Assembly (NCBI RefSeq): GCF_002979865.1
Contig: NZ_PCPZ01000004.1
Location: forward strand, 248,001-312,000
Origin: Arthrobacter sp. MYb214
GTDB lineage: Bacteria > Actinomycetota > Actinomycetes > Actinomycetales > Micrococcaceae
Reading direction: 5' to 3'
Length of the DNA: 64,000 nucleotides
The notes beneath the pieces are model-generated. The model was not told where the DNA came from, searched no databases, and worked only from the letters and a program-made list of their open reading frames with translations. Below are positions 23,801 through 32,459 of this stretch, piece after piece. Both the position numbers and the translations under genes were made by a program. Each line of letters begins with the position of its first letter. Position 1 is the stretch's first letter.

Positions 23801-25360
23801 CTAGACGCTGGAGCGCTGATCGCGGAAGCGCGCAGGCCAGACGCCCTGTTTGCCAGGGGCCAGGATCCCCGCCGGATCCAGTGCATCCTTGATCTTCTCC
23901 TGCAGGCGGCGTGCTGCGTTGTCGTTGAAGTCGAAGCCGTCGGCAATGCGGTCCATGTAGTCCACGTGGCTGCGGTACGGTGCGTAGCCGCGGGCGCGGG
24001 CCGCATCGAGCAGCTCGGAGTACAGGGCGCGCGCACGGGCGAGCATCTCCTGGTTGCCGCGCTCGAAGAAGATCATGGTCACGTGAACCATATGCCGGGG
24101 GTACAGGTGGTACCCGATGTACAGGTCGAAGCCGTGCTTCGCGTAGAGCTTCTTGGCTTCCTGGTAGAACTCGGCCACGAGTTCGCCGCGGGCCGGGATG
24201 ATCGGCGCCGCGTCGATGTGTCCGCCGTTTTCAGCGGCCCAGCCCACGGTGGACAGCGGCTTCAAGGTCGGGACGCCGGCCATCTGGGTGCGGTCCTGGG
24301 CGGCGATGTCCTCATGCTGCAAGGCCAAGCCTTCTTCTCCCGAGTAGAACCGGGCGTCAACGCGGGCACCGGGGATCACGCTGATCCTGTCCTTGACGAT
24401 TTGCAGGCGGCGTTCGCACAGTTCGCGGTCGCCGTAGAAGGCGAACTTGCAGTTCCACTGGCCAATGCCGAATTCCTGGCGCATTTCTTCCAGGCGCCAG
24501 TCGGGAATGGAACCTTCGCCATCCCAGAAGTCGGCGCGCGATCCGCGCATGGTTGCCGCGCGCACCACATTGCCGCAGAGGGCATTGTTCTGGATGATTT
24601 CCTCGCGGCGCAAGGTGGTGAGGATGTCGATCAGTTGCGGCAGGTGCGCCTCGTCGTCGACGAAAATATCGCCATTGACGTAGGTGTGCGGTGCCGGCAT
24701 CAGCCACAGTCCGACCTGGGTAACCACGCCGTAGTTGGACTGGGTGAACAGTCCGTCCAAGGTCGGGCCGAAGCCGCCCTGGAAGATCGGGCCCAGCTCG
24801 GTGCCGTCCATCGCGCCCATGCCGGTGCGGACCAGATCGCCGTCGGGCATGACCACTTCCATGCCGCACAAGGACTTCACGTGGTCGCCCAGCGGGGTCA
24901 TGCCGTAGCCGCGGTCGAGCATATTGCCCATGACCGAGCCCCAGCCCAAGGCCGGAACCGACATCCAGACCTTCAGGCCGCGTTCCTTGATGTATTCGAA
25001 GAGATCGAAGAAGGTGACGCCGGGCTCCACCACGGCGTAGCACAGCCGGTCATCGACCGCGATGATGCGGTTCATGCGGCTCAAATCCAGCGCCACCATC
25101 CCGGTATCGCGTGGTTCGGGGCCGCCATAGCCCAGGTTCTTGCCGCAGGAGAAGGTCCACAACGGTACCTCGTGCTCGGTGGCCAGCTTGACGATGGCCT
25201 GCACTTCCTCGGTGCTGGCCGGGCGGATGCCGGGCCAAGGGGTACGGCCCGGGTTCAGCGGGTAGGGATCCAAGTAGCCCTCGGAATCTCCCAAGGAAAC
25301 AACGTTTTCTGCGCCAACGATTTCCTTGGCTGCCTCAAGAAATTCTTCACGACGATCCAT
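23801..25360 (-). CDS. VAO-family 4-phenol oxidase (eugenol/vanillyl-alcohol oxidase-like)
   Basis: 519 residues, close to eugenol oxidase in length. The PCMH-type FAD-binding domain occupies about 30-230, followed by the cap domain. Residues matching known functional ones: D149 in NMLDRG (the catalytic Asp near FAD), H381 in GGHIDAAP (the covalent 8-alpha-histidyl-FAD position in VAO), and Y462-R463 in PYRSH (phenolate binding). It would oxidise para-substituted phenols such as vanillyl alcohol, eugenol or 4-alkylphenols, with O2 as acceptor; a cytochrome-coupled dehydrogenase is less likely because the flavin-linking residue is His, not Tyr. A divergent LysR gene probably regulates it. It may feed the BVMO pathway. 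Confidence 0.87.
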   Translation of the reverse strand: MDRREEFLEAAKEIVGAENVVSLGDSEGYLDPYPLNPGRTPWPGIRPASTEEVQAIVKLATEHEVPLWTFSCGKNLGYGGPEPRDTGMVALDLSRMNRIIAVDDRLCYAVVEPGVTFFDLFEYIKERGLKVWMSVPALGWGSVMGNMLDRGYGMTPLGDHVKSLCGMEVVMPDGDLVRTGMGAMDGTELGPIFQGGFGPTLDGLFTQSNYGVVTQVGLWLMPAPHTYVNGDIFVDDEAHLPQLIDILTTLRREEIIQNNALCGNVVRAATMRGSRADFWDGEGSIPDWRLEEMRQEFGIGQWNCKFAFYGDRELCERRLQIVKDRISVIPGARVDARFYSGEEGLALQHEDIAAQDRTQMAGVPTLKPLSTVGWAAENGGHIDAAPIIPARGELVAEFYQEAKKLYAKHGFDLYIGYHLYPRHMVHVTMIFFERGNQEMLARARALYSELLDAARARGYAPYRSHVDYMDRIADGFDFNDNAARRLQEKIKDALDPAGILAPGKQGVWPARFRDQRSSV

Positions 25361-25447
25361 GATTCACCCTTCCACTGGCCATCGGCGAACGCCGCGGCCC
25401 CACTGTCTTAATCTAAAAAACTTGCTTTGTTTCGTGCCGTCATCAAT

Positions 25448-26398
25448 ATGCTTGATGACATGAATCTTGTGTCCCACCCGCAACTGACCTTGCGCCAGCT
25501 TTGGCACTTCGTTGTCGCGGCCGAGGCTGGAACCATGGCCGAAGCTGCCCGCCGGCTGCATCTGGCGCCTTCGGCAATTTCCATGTCCATCGCGGAACTC
25601 GAACGCATCGTCGGTGCCGAGCTGGCGATCAAGCGCCGGGCCAAGGGGCTGACGTTGACCGCGACCGGCAAGACCGTGCTGCTCCAGGCCCGGGAACTGC
25701 TGGAGCGGGCCCATGATCTGGAAACCATGGGCCAGGGAACCCGCGAAGAGCTTGCCGGCCCGTTAACCGTTGGCTGCTTCATGCCCCTGGGCCCGATCAT
25801 CATTCCGCCTATGCTCAGTGCCTTTGCCCAGCAATGCCCGAAGGTGGAGGTCGATTTCCTGGAGGGGTTCCACCAGGAAATGCAGCATGCGCTGCTCGAT
25901 GGTTCCATCGATGTCGCCTTCCTCTACGGATCGGAGATCTCACCAGCCTTGCGTTCGGCCACCGTGGCGATGGCCGAGGCCCAGATACTGCTGCCTTCCG
26001 GGCATCCGCTGGCCGCCAGCCCCTCGGTGTCATTGCGTGAAATCGCGAAGGAGCCGTTGGTCCTCTTCGAATCCGAGCCGATCACCCAGCGCATCCTCGG
26101 CCTGTACCAGGGCAGCGGGCTGGAACCGATGATCCGGCACCGCTCGCGTTCCTATGCGACCGTGCGCTCGCTGGTCAGTACCGGCCGCGGGGTGGCTGTG
26201 CTGTTCCAGCAGCCGGCCCTGGAAGCACCCTACGAAGAGCTGAACGTGGTGCTCAAGCCGCTGAAACTCGATGACGAAAATATCGCAGTGGTTCCGGTTT
26301 CGGTGGCTTGGCCCCGCAGTTCGCGGCTGAACTCCCGTGCCCAAGCCTGGGTGGAAGTCGCCGCGGAACTCTTCGAGAATGCGGGCCGGCGCAGCTAG
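25448..26398 (+). CDS. LysR-family transcriptional regulator
   Basis: About 316 residues; the ATGs at 25448 and 25460 are both reasonable starts. The N-terminal winged helix reads LTLRQLWHFVVAAEAGTMAEAARRL then LAPSAISMSIAELE, and the periplasmic-binding-like effector domain follows (about 95-310). It is divergent from the phenol oxidase with about 90 bp between them, the usual arrangement for a LysR activator of that gene, perhaps sensing a phenolic compound. It ends 3 bp before the convergent LLM monooxygenase stop. Confidence 0.87.
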   Translation: MLDDMNLVSHPQLTLRQLWHFVVAAEAGTMAEAARRLHLAPSAISMSIAELERIVGAELAIKRRAKGLTLTATGKTVLLQARELLERAHDLETMGQGTREELAGPLTVGCFMPLGPIIIPPMLSAFAQQCPKVEVDFLEGFHQEMQHALLDGSIDVAFLYGSEISPALRSATVAMAEAQILLPSGHPLAASPSVSLREIAKEPLVLFESEPITQRILGLYQGSGLEPMIRHRSRSYATVRSLVSTGRGVAVLFQQPALEAPYEELNVVLKPLKLDDENIAVVPVSVAWPRSSRLNSRAQAWVEVAAELFENAGRRS

Positions 26399-26401
26399 CG
26401 G

Positions 26402-27730
26402 CTAGACGCGCGTGCGGATCGAGGAGGGGTAGGACAATCCGAAGTTATCCCGCAGGGTGGTGCCCTCGTATTCGGTGCGGAAGTAGCCGCGATTCTGCAA
26501 TTCAGGGATCAGCTTGTCGCAGATGAGCTTGAAGCCGCCTGGGTTGAACGGGGCGTTCAGGTTGAAGCCGTCGCAGGCCTTGGAATCGAACCAGTCGATC
26601 ATGCGGTCTGCCACTGCCGAGGCGGTGCCGGCCATCCACTGGTGTCCGGTGGAGCGGGCCAGGTCAACGATCAGCTCGCGCAGGGTCATGCCCTGGTCCA
26701 CCGACTTGCGGCGGTAGATCTGGTAGCGCGAACCCAGGGCCGGGTCATCGGAGAACCACTCGGCGGGAATCTTCTCGTTGAAGTCCAGCGAGGACAGATC
26801 CATCTTCAGATCGGCACCCACCTGCACGCGGCCGTTTTCCAGGTGGATGTGGTTGGCCAGTTCCTCGGCCAGCTCATCTGCTTCGGCCTGGGTGTCGCCG
26901 AGGATCGGCAGGATGCCCGGGATGATCTTGATGTCGTTGGGGTTGCGGCCCTTGGCAGCCGCCATCGCCTTGAACTTGGCGTAAAACTCCACCGATGGTT
27001 CCTTCAGCGGCTGCGCGGTGTAGATGCCATCGGCCACCGAGGAGCCCAGTTCCATGCCTGGTCCCGAGGAGCCGGCCTGCACCAGCACCGGGCGGCCTTG
27101 CGGGCTGCGCGGCATGTTGATCGGGCCCTGCACCTTGAAGAATTCGCCCTCATGGTTGATCGGGTGGATCTTGTCGGTGTCCACGTACCATGCCGACTCC
27201 TTGTCGTTGGTGACGGCGTCGTCTTCCCACGAATCCCACAACTGGTTGGCTACCTCGACGAACTCGGTAGCGCGGCGGTAGCGGGTGGCCGGATCCGGCG
27301 CGCAGTCCATGCCGAAGTTCTGGAAACCATCGGAGCTGGTCACGATGTTCCACCCGGCGCGGCCACCTGACATGTGGTCCAGGCCGGCCATCTGGCGGGC
27401 CAGGTTGTAAGGCTCCGAGAAGGAAGTGGAAACGGTTCCGATCAGGCCAATGTTCTTGGTGCGTGCTGCCAGTGCGGAAAGTACCGAGATCGGCTCGTAG
27501 AAGCCGTTCATCTTGATATCGCCGCGCATCACGGTGTTGGCATGGACGATGTCGCCGAAGAAGATGGCGTCCAGCTTGGCGTCTTCAGCCATCTTGGTCA
27601 GGTCGTAGACGAATTCCAGGTTGGCCAGCTCCTCGGAGCGCGAGCCGTCCATGCGCCACGAGTCCTTGTGGTAACCAGCGGGGAGCATGAAGGTCGTGAG
27701 CACCATGTGCTGGGGGTTCTTGGGAGTCAT
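26402..27730 (-). CDS. LLM flavin monooxygenase, NtaA/SnaA/DszA family
   Basis: 442 residues, a bacterial luciferase-like TIM barrel. Family segments are clear: DAIFFGDIVHAN near 54-65, GLIGTVSTSFSEPYNLARQMAGLDHMSGGRAGWNIVTS, RYRRATEFVEV and the C-terminal PELQNRGYFRTEYEGTTLRDNFGL. It uses FMNH2 delivered by a separate reductase to oxidise a substrate, with C-N or C-S cleavage in known members. The reductase could be the fusion protein at 32456. It has its own upstream region and is followed by the convergent LysR. The substrate is unknown; aminopolycarboxylate, sulfone and pyrimidine are all precedented in the family. Confidence 0.86.
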   Translation of the reverse strand: MTPKNPQHMVLTTFMLPAGYHKDSWRMDGSRSEELANLEFVYDLTKMAEDAKLDAIFFGDIVHANTVMRGDIKMNGFYEPISVLSALAARTKNIGLIGTVSTSFSEPYNLARQMAGLDHMSGGRAGWNIVTSSDGFQNFGMDCAPDPATRYRRATEFVEVANQLWDSWEDDAVTNDKESAWYVDTDKIHPINHEGEFFKVQGPINMPRSPQGRPVLVQAGSSGPGMELGSSVADGIYTAQPLKEPSVEFYAKFKAMAAAKGRNPNDIKIIPGILPILGDTQAEADELAEELANHIHLENGRVQVGADLKMDLSSLDFNEKIPAEWFSDDPALGSRYQIYRRKSVDQGMTLRELIVDLARSTGHQWMAGTASAVADRMIDWFDSKACDGFNLNAPFNPGGFKLICDKLIPELQNRGYFRTEYEGTTLRDNFGLSYPSSIRTRV

Positions 27731-27857
27731 TGAAACTCATCCTTTCCTGCGGATGTGACGGGAAGCACTGAGTCCATGGTTTCAAGAGTCTCTAAAGTCG
27801 TAAATGGAGAACTTTTGCGCCATAGGGTTCAGAAAAATTGATGTTAGGTGTTAAAAG

Positions 27858-27889
27858 CTGGTCCGCGTATCAACTGATACGCGGACCAG
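27858..27889 (-). terminator. Intrinsic terminator of the MHS transporter gene
   Basis: A perfect 14-bp stem (27858-27871 with 27876-27889, loop AACT) sits 9 bp past the transporter stop on the minus strand and is followed by CTTTTAA. Confidence 0.85.
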
Positions 27890-27898
27890 TGCCGGGGT

Positions 27899-29269
27899 TC
27901 AGGCGTTCAGCTTTGCGTTGGACGGCGCTGACGCGGCTGCCTTGGGAGGCAGGGCGGCGCCTTCCGGGCTGATGCGGATGGCGACCAGCCCGACGATAAG
28001 GATTGCCACCCAGAAGATGCCTACGGCGGTGATGCCGAAGCTGACGGCCAGCGCGGTGCAGATCATCGGGGTGAAGCCGGCCCCAAGGGTCGAGGAGCCC
28101 TGGTAGGCCAGCGAAGCGCCGGTGTAGCGGACATCAGCTGGGAACAGCTCGGAGATGTAGGCGCCGATCGGTCCGGCCAGGATGCCCTGGATGACGCCGT
28201 TGCCGACGATGACTGCAACTGCGAAGCCCCAGCCGGTGCCGTTGCTCATCAGGAAGACTGCCGGGAAGGCCCAGAGGATGCCGGCGGTGCCGCCGATGGT
28301 CAGGATCATCTTCCGGCCGTACTTGTCCGAGAGCTTGGCGGCCAGCAGGCAGACCACGATGGTGACCATGGCCGCGTAGCCCTTGGTGTTCAGCACAAAG
28401 GAGCGGTCCACGCCCTGGGCCGCGGCTTCGGAAACGCCCCACGAAGTCAGCACGCCCTGGCAGGTGTAGAAGCCAAGGGAAGCGATCAGGGTGATGATGA
28501 CGGTGCGCGAATGGTTCTTGAGCACCAGCGAGATAGGAGTCTTGCGCTCCTGCTTGCGCTCGGCGGCCTTGGCATCCAGCTCCTGGAAGACCGGAGTTTC
28601 TGCGACCTTCAGGCGGATCACCATGCCGATGATGATCAGGACTGCCGAGAAGATGAACGGAATGCGCCAGCCCCATTCCAGGAACGCATCACCGGTGGAG
28701 AAGGAGATGAAGGAAACCAGGAAGGTGGCCAGCAAGCCACCGGCCGGTGCGCCGGCGTTAGCGAAGGATGCTGCGAAACCGCGCTTGGAAGCGGGTGCAT
28801 GTTCCAGGGCCATCAGGGTGGCGCCGCCCCATTCGCCGCCAACTGCGACTCCCTGGACCACGCGGAGCAAGACCAGGATGACCGGGGCAGCTGCGCCAAT
28901 GGTTGCGGTAGTCGGCAATAGGCCAATGGCAACGGTGGCTACGCCCATCATCATCATGGAAAGCACCAGCATCTTCTTGCGGCCAAGGCGGTCGCCGAAG
29001 TGGCCGAAGACGATGCCGCCCAGCGGGCGGGCAATGTACCCGACGGCCAAGGTGCCGAAGGAGGCGAAGAGTGCCAAGCCCGGGCTCAGGTTGCCGAAGA
29101 AGACCTTGTCGAAAATCAGCGACGCCGCAGTGGCGTACAAGATGAAGTCGTAATACTCGATGACGCTGCCCAAGAAGCTGGATCCGAGAATGCGGCGCAA
29201 ATCCTTGGTGTTGAGGGAGTCGCTTGGCTCCATTGCCGGCACTGGCTGGTTCTGTTGCGAGTCGGACAC
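27899..29269 (-). CDS. MFS transporter, metabolite:H+ symporter (MHS) family
   Basis: 456 residues with 12 predicted membrane helices. Family signature segments are present: SSFLGSVIEYYDFILYATAASLIF at the N-terminus, GYIARPLGGIVFGHFGDRLGRKKML, RVVQGVAVGGEWGGATLMALEHAP. The family imports organic acids and similar solutes (shikimate, alpha-ketoglutarate, proline/betaine, aromatic acids) with protons. It is divergent from the HpaB operon with a 247-bp shared region, so uptake of the aromatic substrate of that operon is the natural guess. It is paralogous to the MHS transporter at 59.7 kb. Confidence 0.88.
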   Translation of the reverse strand: MSDSQQNQPVPAMEPSDSLNTKDLRRILGSSFLGSVIEYYDFILYATAASLIFDKVFFGNLSPGLALFASFGTLAVGYIARPLGGIVFGHFGDRLGRKKMLVLSMMMMGVATVAIGLLPTTATIGAAAPVILVLLRVVQGVAVGGEWGGATLMALEHAPASKRGFAASFANAGAPAGGLLATFLVSFISFSTGDAFLEWGWRIPFIFSAVLIIIGMVIRLKVAETPVFQELDAKAAERKQERKTPISLVLKNHSRTVIITLIASLGFYTCQGVLTSWGVSEAAAQGVDRSFVLNTKGYAAMVTIVVCLLAAKLSDKYGRKMILTIGGTAGILWAFPAVFLMSNGTGWGFAVAVIVGNGVIQGILAGPIGAYISELFPADVRYTGASLAYQGSSTLGAGFTPMICTALAVSFGITAVGIFWVAILIVGLVAIRISPEGAALPPKAAASAPSNAKLNA

Positions 29270-29427
29270 GACGAGAACCCTTCCTGATCGCTGATGTGAC
29301 TTAAGCCATAGTGGCCCATTTCACTAAACTTGTCCACTTTTTACGCATTTTAAGACAGATAATATTTTCTTCAGCCCTTGAAAACCGCGTGATCCTGCGG
29401 GTTTGAAAAAATTCTTCGACTCAGAGC

Positions 29428-29461
29428 TTGATCTGGGTCACATCAGTTATATAAACTGATG
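29428..29461 (+). promoter_or_regulatory. Promoter with overlapping operator for the hydroxylase operon
   Basis: TTGATC (29428-29433) and TATAAA (29450-29455) are a plausible -35/-10 pair with 16-bp spacing. A perfect dyad CATCAGTT-ATATA-AACTGATG (29441-29461) covers the -10, so a bound dimer would block transcription. The regulator may be the GntR/FCD-containing fusion protein encoded by the third gene. Confidence 0.6.
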
Positions 29462-29516
29462 CACAGAATATATTTTTCAACCCGCTCAGCGGGACGCCCG
29501 ATAAGGAGCAGCGAAG

Positions 29517-31013
29517 ATGAGTGCACGCACTGGAGAGCAGTACCTGGCAGGGCTCAAGGATTCCCGCGAGGTCTGGCTGGGCGATCAGCGCATTGACGTC
29601 ACCGAGCACCCGGCATTTGCCGGCTCGATCAACGGCATGGCCGCCTACTTCGACTACCAGCACAAGTACGCCGATGACTGCCTGATGAACGACGAGCAGA
29701 CCGGCGAACAGCACAACGTCTCCCTGCTGCGTCCCAAGAACGCAGAAGACATCGCCCGCCGCCACCGCGCGTTCGACCGCCTGGCCCGCTACTCCAATGG
29801 CATGCTCGGCCGCACCCCCGACTACGTCAACGTGGTGCTCGCCGGCCACGCCTCGCGCCCGGACATCTTCGCCAAATCCGGCGACCCGGTCTACTACGAG
29901 CGCCTGGAGAACTACTGGCGCCATGTGCAGGAAAACGACCTGGCGCTGACCCACACCATCGTGCACGCGGCCATCGACAAGTCGGTCGGCGAACTGCAGG
30001 GCATCAATGAAGAGCTGACCTTGCGCGTGGTGGACCGCACCGCTGAAGGCCTGATCGTGCGCGGCGCGAAGATGCTCGCCACCCTGGGCCCGATCGCCGA
30101 CGAGCTCTATGTCTACCCGGCGGTGCCCATCCAGAAGGGCTACGAGGAATACGCGCTGTCCTTCGCGATCCCGGTCGCCACCAGCGGCGTGGTCTCGGTC
30201 TGCCGCGACCACTACGGCGTGGACCAGCCGGTAGTGGACAAGCCGTTCTCCTCGCGCTTCGACGAGCAGGATGCGGTCATCATCTTCGACGACGTGCTGG
30301 TCCCTTGGGATCGCGTGTTCATCGACGGCCAGCTCGATGTCTACAATTCCCTGAACGCCGGCACCGCCACCGGCAACACCCAGCAGCAGACCGCCATCCG
30401 CGCCTCGGTGAAGTTGGAGTTCGCCTACGACCTGTGCGTGCAGATGGCCAAGGTCACCGCCACCGACAACAAGCCGGACACCGCATCGATGCTCGGCGAG
30501 ATCTATTCCTACCTGCGCATCGCCCGCGCCGTGATCCACTCGGCCGAGGTCAACGCGTCGGAATGGGGCGGCGGGGCGTTCTTCTGCCACGACGACATCT
30601 CCGCGCTGCGCACCATGATGCCCATCTGGATGGCCCGCGTGAACGACATCATCAAGTCCATGGGCAGCCACAACCTGCTGGCCACCCCGACCGCGGCCTC
30701 CTTCGAGGACCCGCGCCTGGGCCCACTGCTCAAGAAGTACCTGCCGGGAGCCAACAGCATCGCGCCAGAGGAACGCGCCAAGATCTTCCGCACCGCTTGG
30801 GACTTCGCCGGATCCGCCCTGGGCAGCCGCATCGAACTGTACGAGCGCTTCTACCTGGGGTCGGTCAGCCGTGCCCGCGGGCTGGATCACCGCAAGGCGC
30901 AGATGAAGGGCGAGACCGGTGCCTTCGAGGCGATGTTCGCCGAGGTGGGGATCAGTCCGGTCATCGCCGAGCAGGCCGCGCTGGACCTGGACGCCGCGGC
31001 AACGCGCGCCTAG
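29517..31013 (+). CDS. FADH2-dependent 4-hydroxyphenylacetate 3-monooxygenase-type hydroxylase (HpaB family)
   Basis: 498 residues, start preceded by AAGGAG. HpaB/PvcC/phenol-hydroxylase segments run throughout: N-terminal MSARTGEQYLAGLKDSREVW, DYVNVVLAG, GLIVRGAKMLATLGPIADE, FDDVLVPWDRVFIDG, and the helical C-terminal half. It is the large component of a two-component system that ortho-hydroxylates a phenol with reduced FAD. The reductase partner is the third gene of the operon. The substrate could be 4-hydroxyphenylacetate, a chlorophenol or another phenol; the absence of hpa ring-cleavage genes nearby leaves this open. The operator overlapping its promoter suggests repression. Confidence 0.87.
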   Translation: MSARTGEQYLAGLKDSREVWLGDQRIDVTEHPAFAGSINGMAAYFDYQHKYADDCLMNDEQTGEQHNVSLLRPKNAEDIARRHRAFDRLARYSNGMLGRTPDYVNVVLAGHASRPDIFAKSGDPVYYERLENYWRHVQENDLALTHTIVHAAIDKSVGELQGINEELTLRVVDRTAEGLIVRGAKMLATLGPIADELYVYPAVPIQKGYEEYALSFAIPVATSGVVSVCRDHYGVDQPVVDKPFSSRFDEQDAVIIFDDVLVPWDRVFIDGQLDVYNSLNAGTATGNTQQQTAIRASVKLEFAYDLCVQMAKVTATDNKPDTASMLGEIYSYLRIARAVIHSAEVNASEWGGGAFFCHDDISALRTMMPIWMARVNDIIKSMGSHNLLATPTAASFEDPRLGPLLKKYLPGANSIAPEERAKIFRTAWDFAGSALGSRIELYERFYLGSVSRARGLDHRKAQMKGETGAFEAMFAEVGISPVIAEQAALDLDAAATRA

Positions 31014-31028
31014 GGAAGCAGGAAAATC

Positions 31029-32459
31029 ATGGCTAACCCGACGCCCGATGTGCTCGATGCGCTGCTCGAGCACCTGCTGGAAACCCAGTACGGCCAGCTG
31101 CCGACGGCCACGATCCAGCGCGTGAACCAGCGCCTGCTGGATTCGGTTGGCGTTGGGCTGGCAGGGCACCGCGCCGACGACATTGCCGGACTCATCGAAG
31201 CGGCGCAGGCCTGGGGCCACGGCGATGAAGCAACCGTGCTGGGTACCGGAATCAAGCTTCCGGCCACCTCCGCGGCCTTCGTCAACGCGGCCCTGATCCG
31301 CTCCTTCGACTTCGAGCCGGTGGAAGCCGAAGGCCCGGCCGGCAAGCAGGTCGCCGCCCACATCTCCGGAACCACCGTGGCCGTCGTGCTGGCCCTGGCC
31401 GAAGCCACCGGCGCCACCGGAGAAGAAGCACTGGCCGCGCTGGCGCTGGGCGATGACCTGGCAGCCCGCCTGGCCATCGCCGGCGGCTTCGACGTGTACT
31501 CGGGGCAGGATAATACCGGCACCTTGAATGCCCTGGCCGCCGCTGGAATCGCCAGCCGGATGCTGGGCCTGGACAAGGCGCAGGCACGCCATGCCATCGG
31601 CATTGCGGTCAACCAGGCTTCGGGCAATGTGGCGGCGATCTTCGATGGGGCCAACGGCTTCAAGCTGCCCATGGCCTTCGCCGCCCGCTCCGGAATTTCC
31701 GCCGCGCAGCTGGCCAAAGCCGGCATGAAGGCGGCGGATGATCCGCTGACCGGCAAGCACGGCTACTTCCAGCTGTTCGGCATCGACGCGCAGCCGGAAC
31801 TGGCGGTGGCGGATCTTGGCGTGAGCTTCCATGGGGACTGCACGATCAAGCCCTTTGCCAGTTGCCGGGCCGCGCAGCCTTCGCTGCAGGCCTGCGCTGA
31901 ACTGGTGGCCGACGGCACGGTGGGCTACAAGGACATCGAATGCCTCACCGTCCACCTGAGCGAGCGGACCCTGAACGGATTCGTCGGGGCGCGCTTCGAA
32001 GCGGGGGACACCCGCACCGTGGCAGCCCTGTTCTCGGTGCACGCCACCGCGGCGATCGCCTTGATCCACGGAACGGTTCGCCCCGAGCACCTGACCGCCA
32101 GCGCGCTGGCGGACCCGGAGCTGGCGCAGATGCTCGGGCGCATCGAGCTAGCCGGCACCCTGCCCAACAGCCAGCGGCTGACGGCGGAGATCACTGCACG
32201 GCTGCGCAGCGGCGAGGTGCGCCACGTGCGCGTGGAGCACCCGGACGGAAACATCTTGCGCACACCCCTGGAGCATGACCAGGTAGTTGAGAAGTTCTCG
32301 AAGAATCTCGAGTTCTCGCATCCAGAACTGGCAGCACGCAAGGACGCGTTGCAGCACCAGCTCGAACACCTCGCCAGCGCACCGGATCTGACTGATCTGA
32401 TGGCGGCGCTGGACCCCGCTAGAAACTTCACCCCGAATTACCAGGAGCAACTCCCATGA
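31029..32459 (+). CDS. MmgE/PrpD-family protein
   Basis: 476 residues, 15 bp after the hydroxylase and overlapping the next gene by ATGA. The all-helical MmgE/PrpD domain is recognised by RVNQRLLDSVGVGLAGHRAD, GHGDEATVLGTGIKLPATSAAFVNAAL, FKLPMAFAARSGISAAQLAKAGM and IKPFASCRAAQPSLQACAEL. Characterised relatives are 2-methylcitrate dehydratase, cis-aconitate decarboxylase and iminodisuccinate epimerase. None of these is an obvious partner for an aromatic hydroxylase, so the reaction here is unknown; dehydration or isomerisation of a carboxylic intermediate is likely. Note that iminodisuccinate epimerase belongs to aminopolycarboxylate pathways that also use NtaA-type LLM enzymes, like the one at 26.4 kb. 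Confidence 0.83.
   Translation: MANPTPDVLDALLEHLLETQYGQLPTATIQRVNQRLLDSVGVGLAGHRADDIAGLIEAAQAWGHGDEATVLGTGIKLPATSAAFVNAALIRSFDFEPVEAEGPAGKQVAAHISGTTVAVVLALAEATGATGEEALAALALGDDLAARLAIAGGFDVYSGQDNTGTLNALAAAGIASRMLGLDKAQARHAIGIAVNQASGNVAAIFDGANGFKLPMAFAARSGISAAQLAKAGMKAADDPLTGKHGYFQLFGIDAQPELAVADLGVSFHGDCTIKPFASCRAAQPSLQACAELVADGTVGYKDIECLTVHLSERTLNGFVGARFEAGDTRTVAALFSVHATAAIALIHGTVRPEHLTASALADPELAQMLGRIELAGTLPNSQRLTAEITARLRSGEVRHVRVEHPDGNILRTPLEHDQVVEKFSKNLEFSHPELAARKDALQHQLEHLASAPDLTDLMAALDPARNFTPNYQEQLP

Noticed and set aside
23585-25411. 608-codon plus-strand frame over the phenol oxidase
   Set aside because: Antisense to a flavoprotein with conserved catalytic residues; no recognisable domain in the translation.
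29421-32090. 889-codon minus-strand frame across the HpaB operon
   Set aside because: The longest frame in the window, but it runs antisense to two well-recognised genes and its composition is that of a shadow frame.
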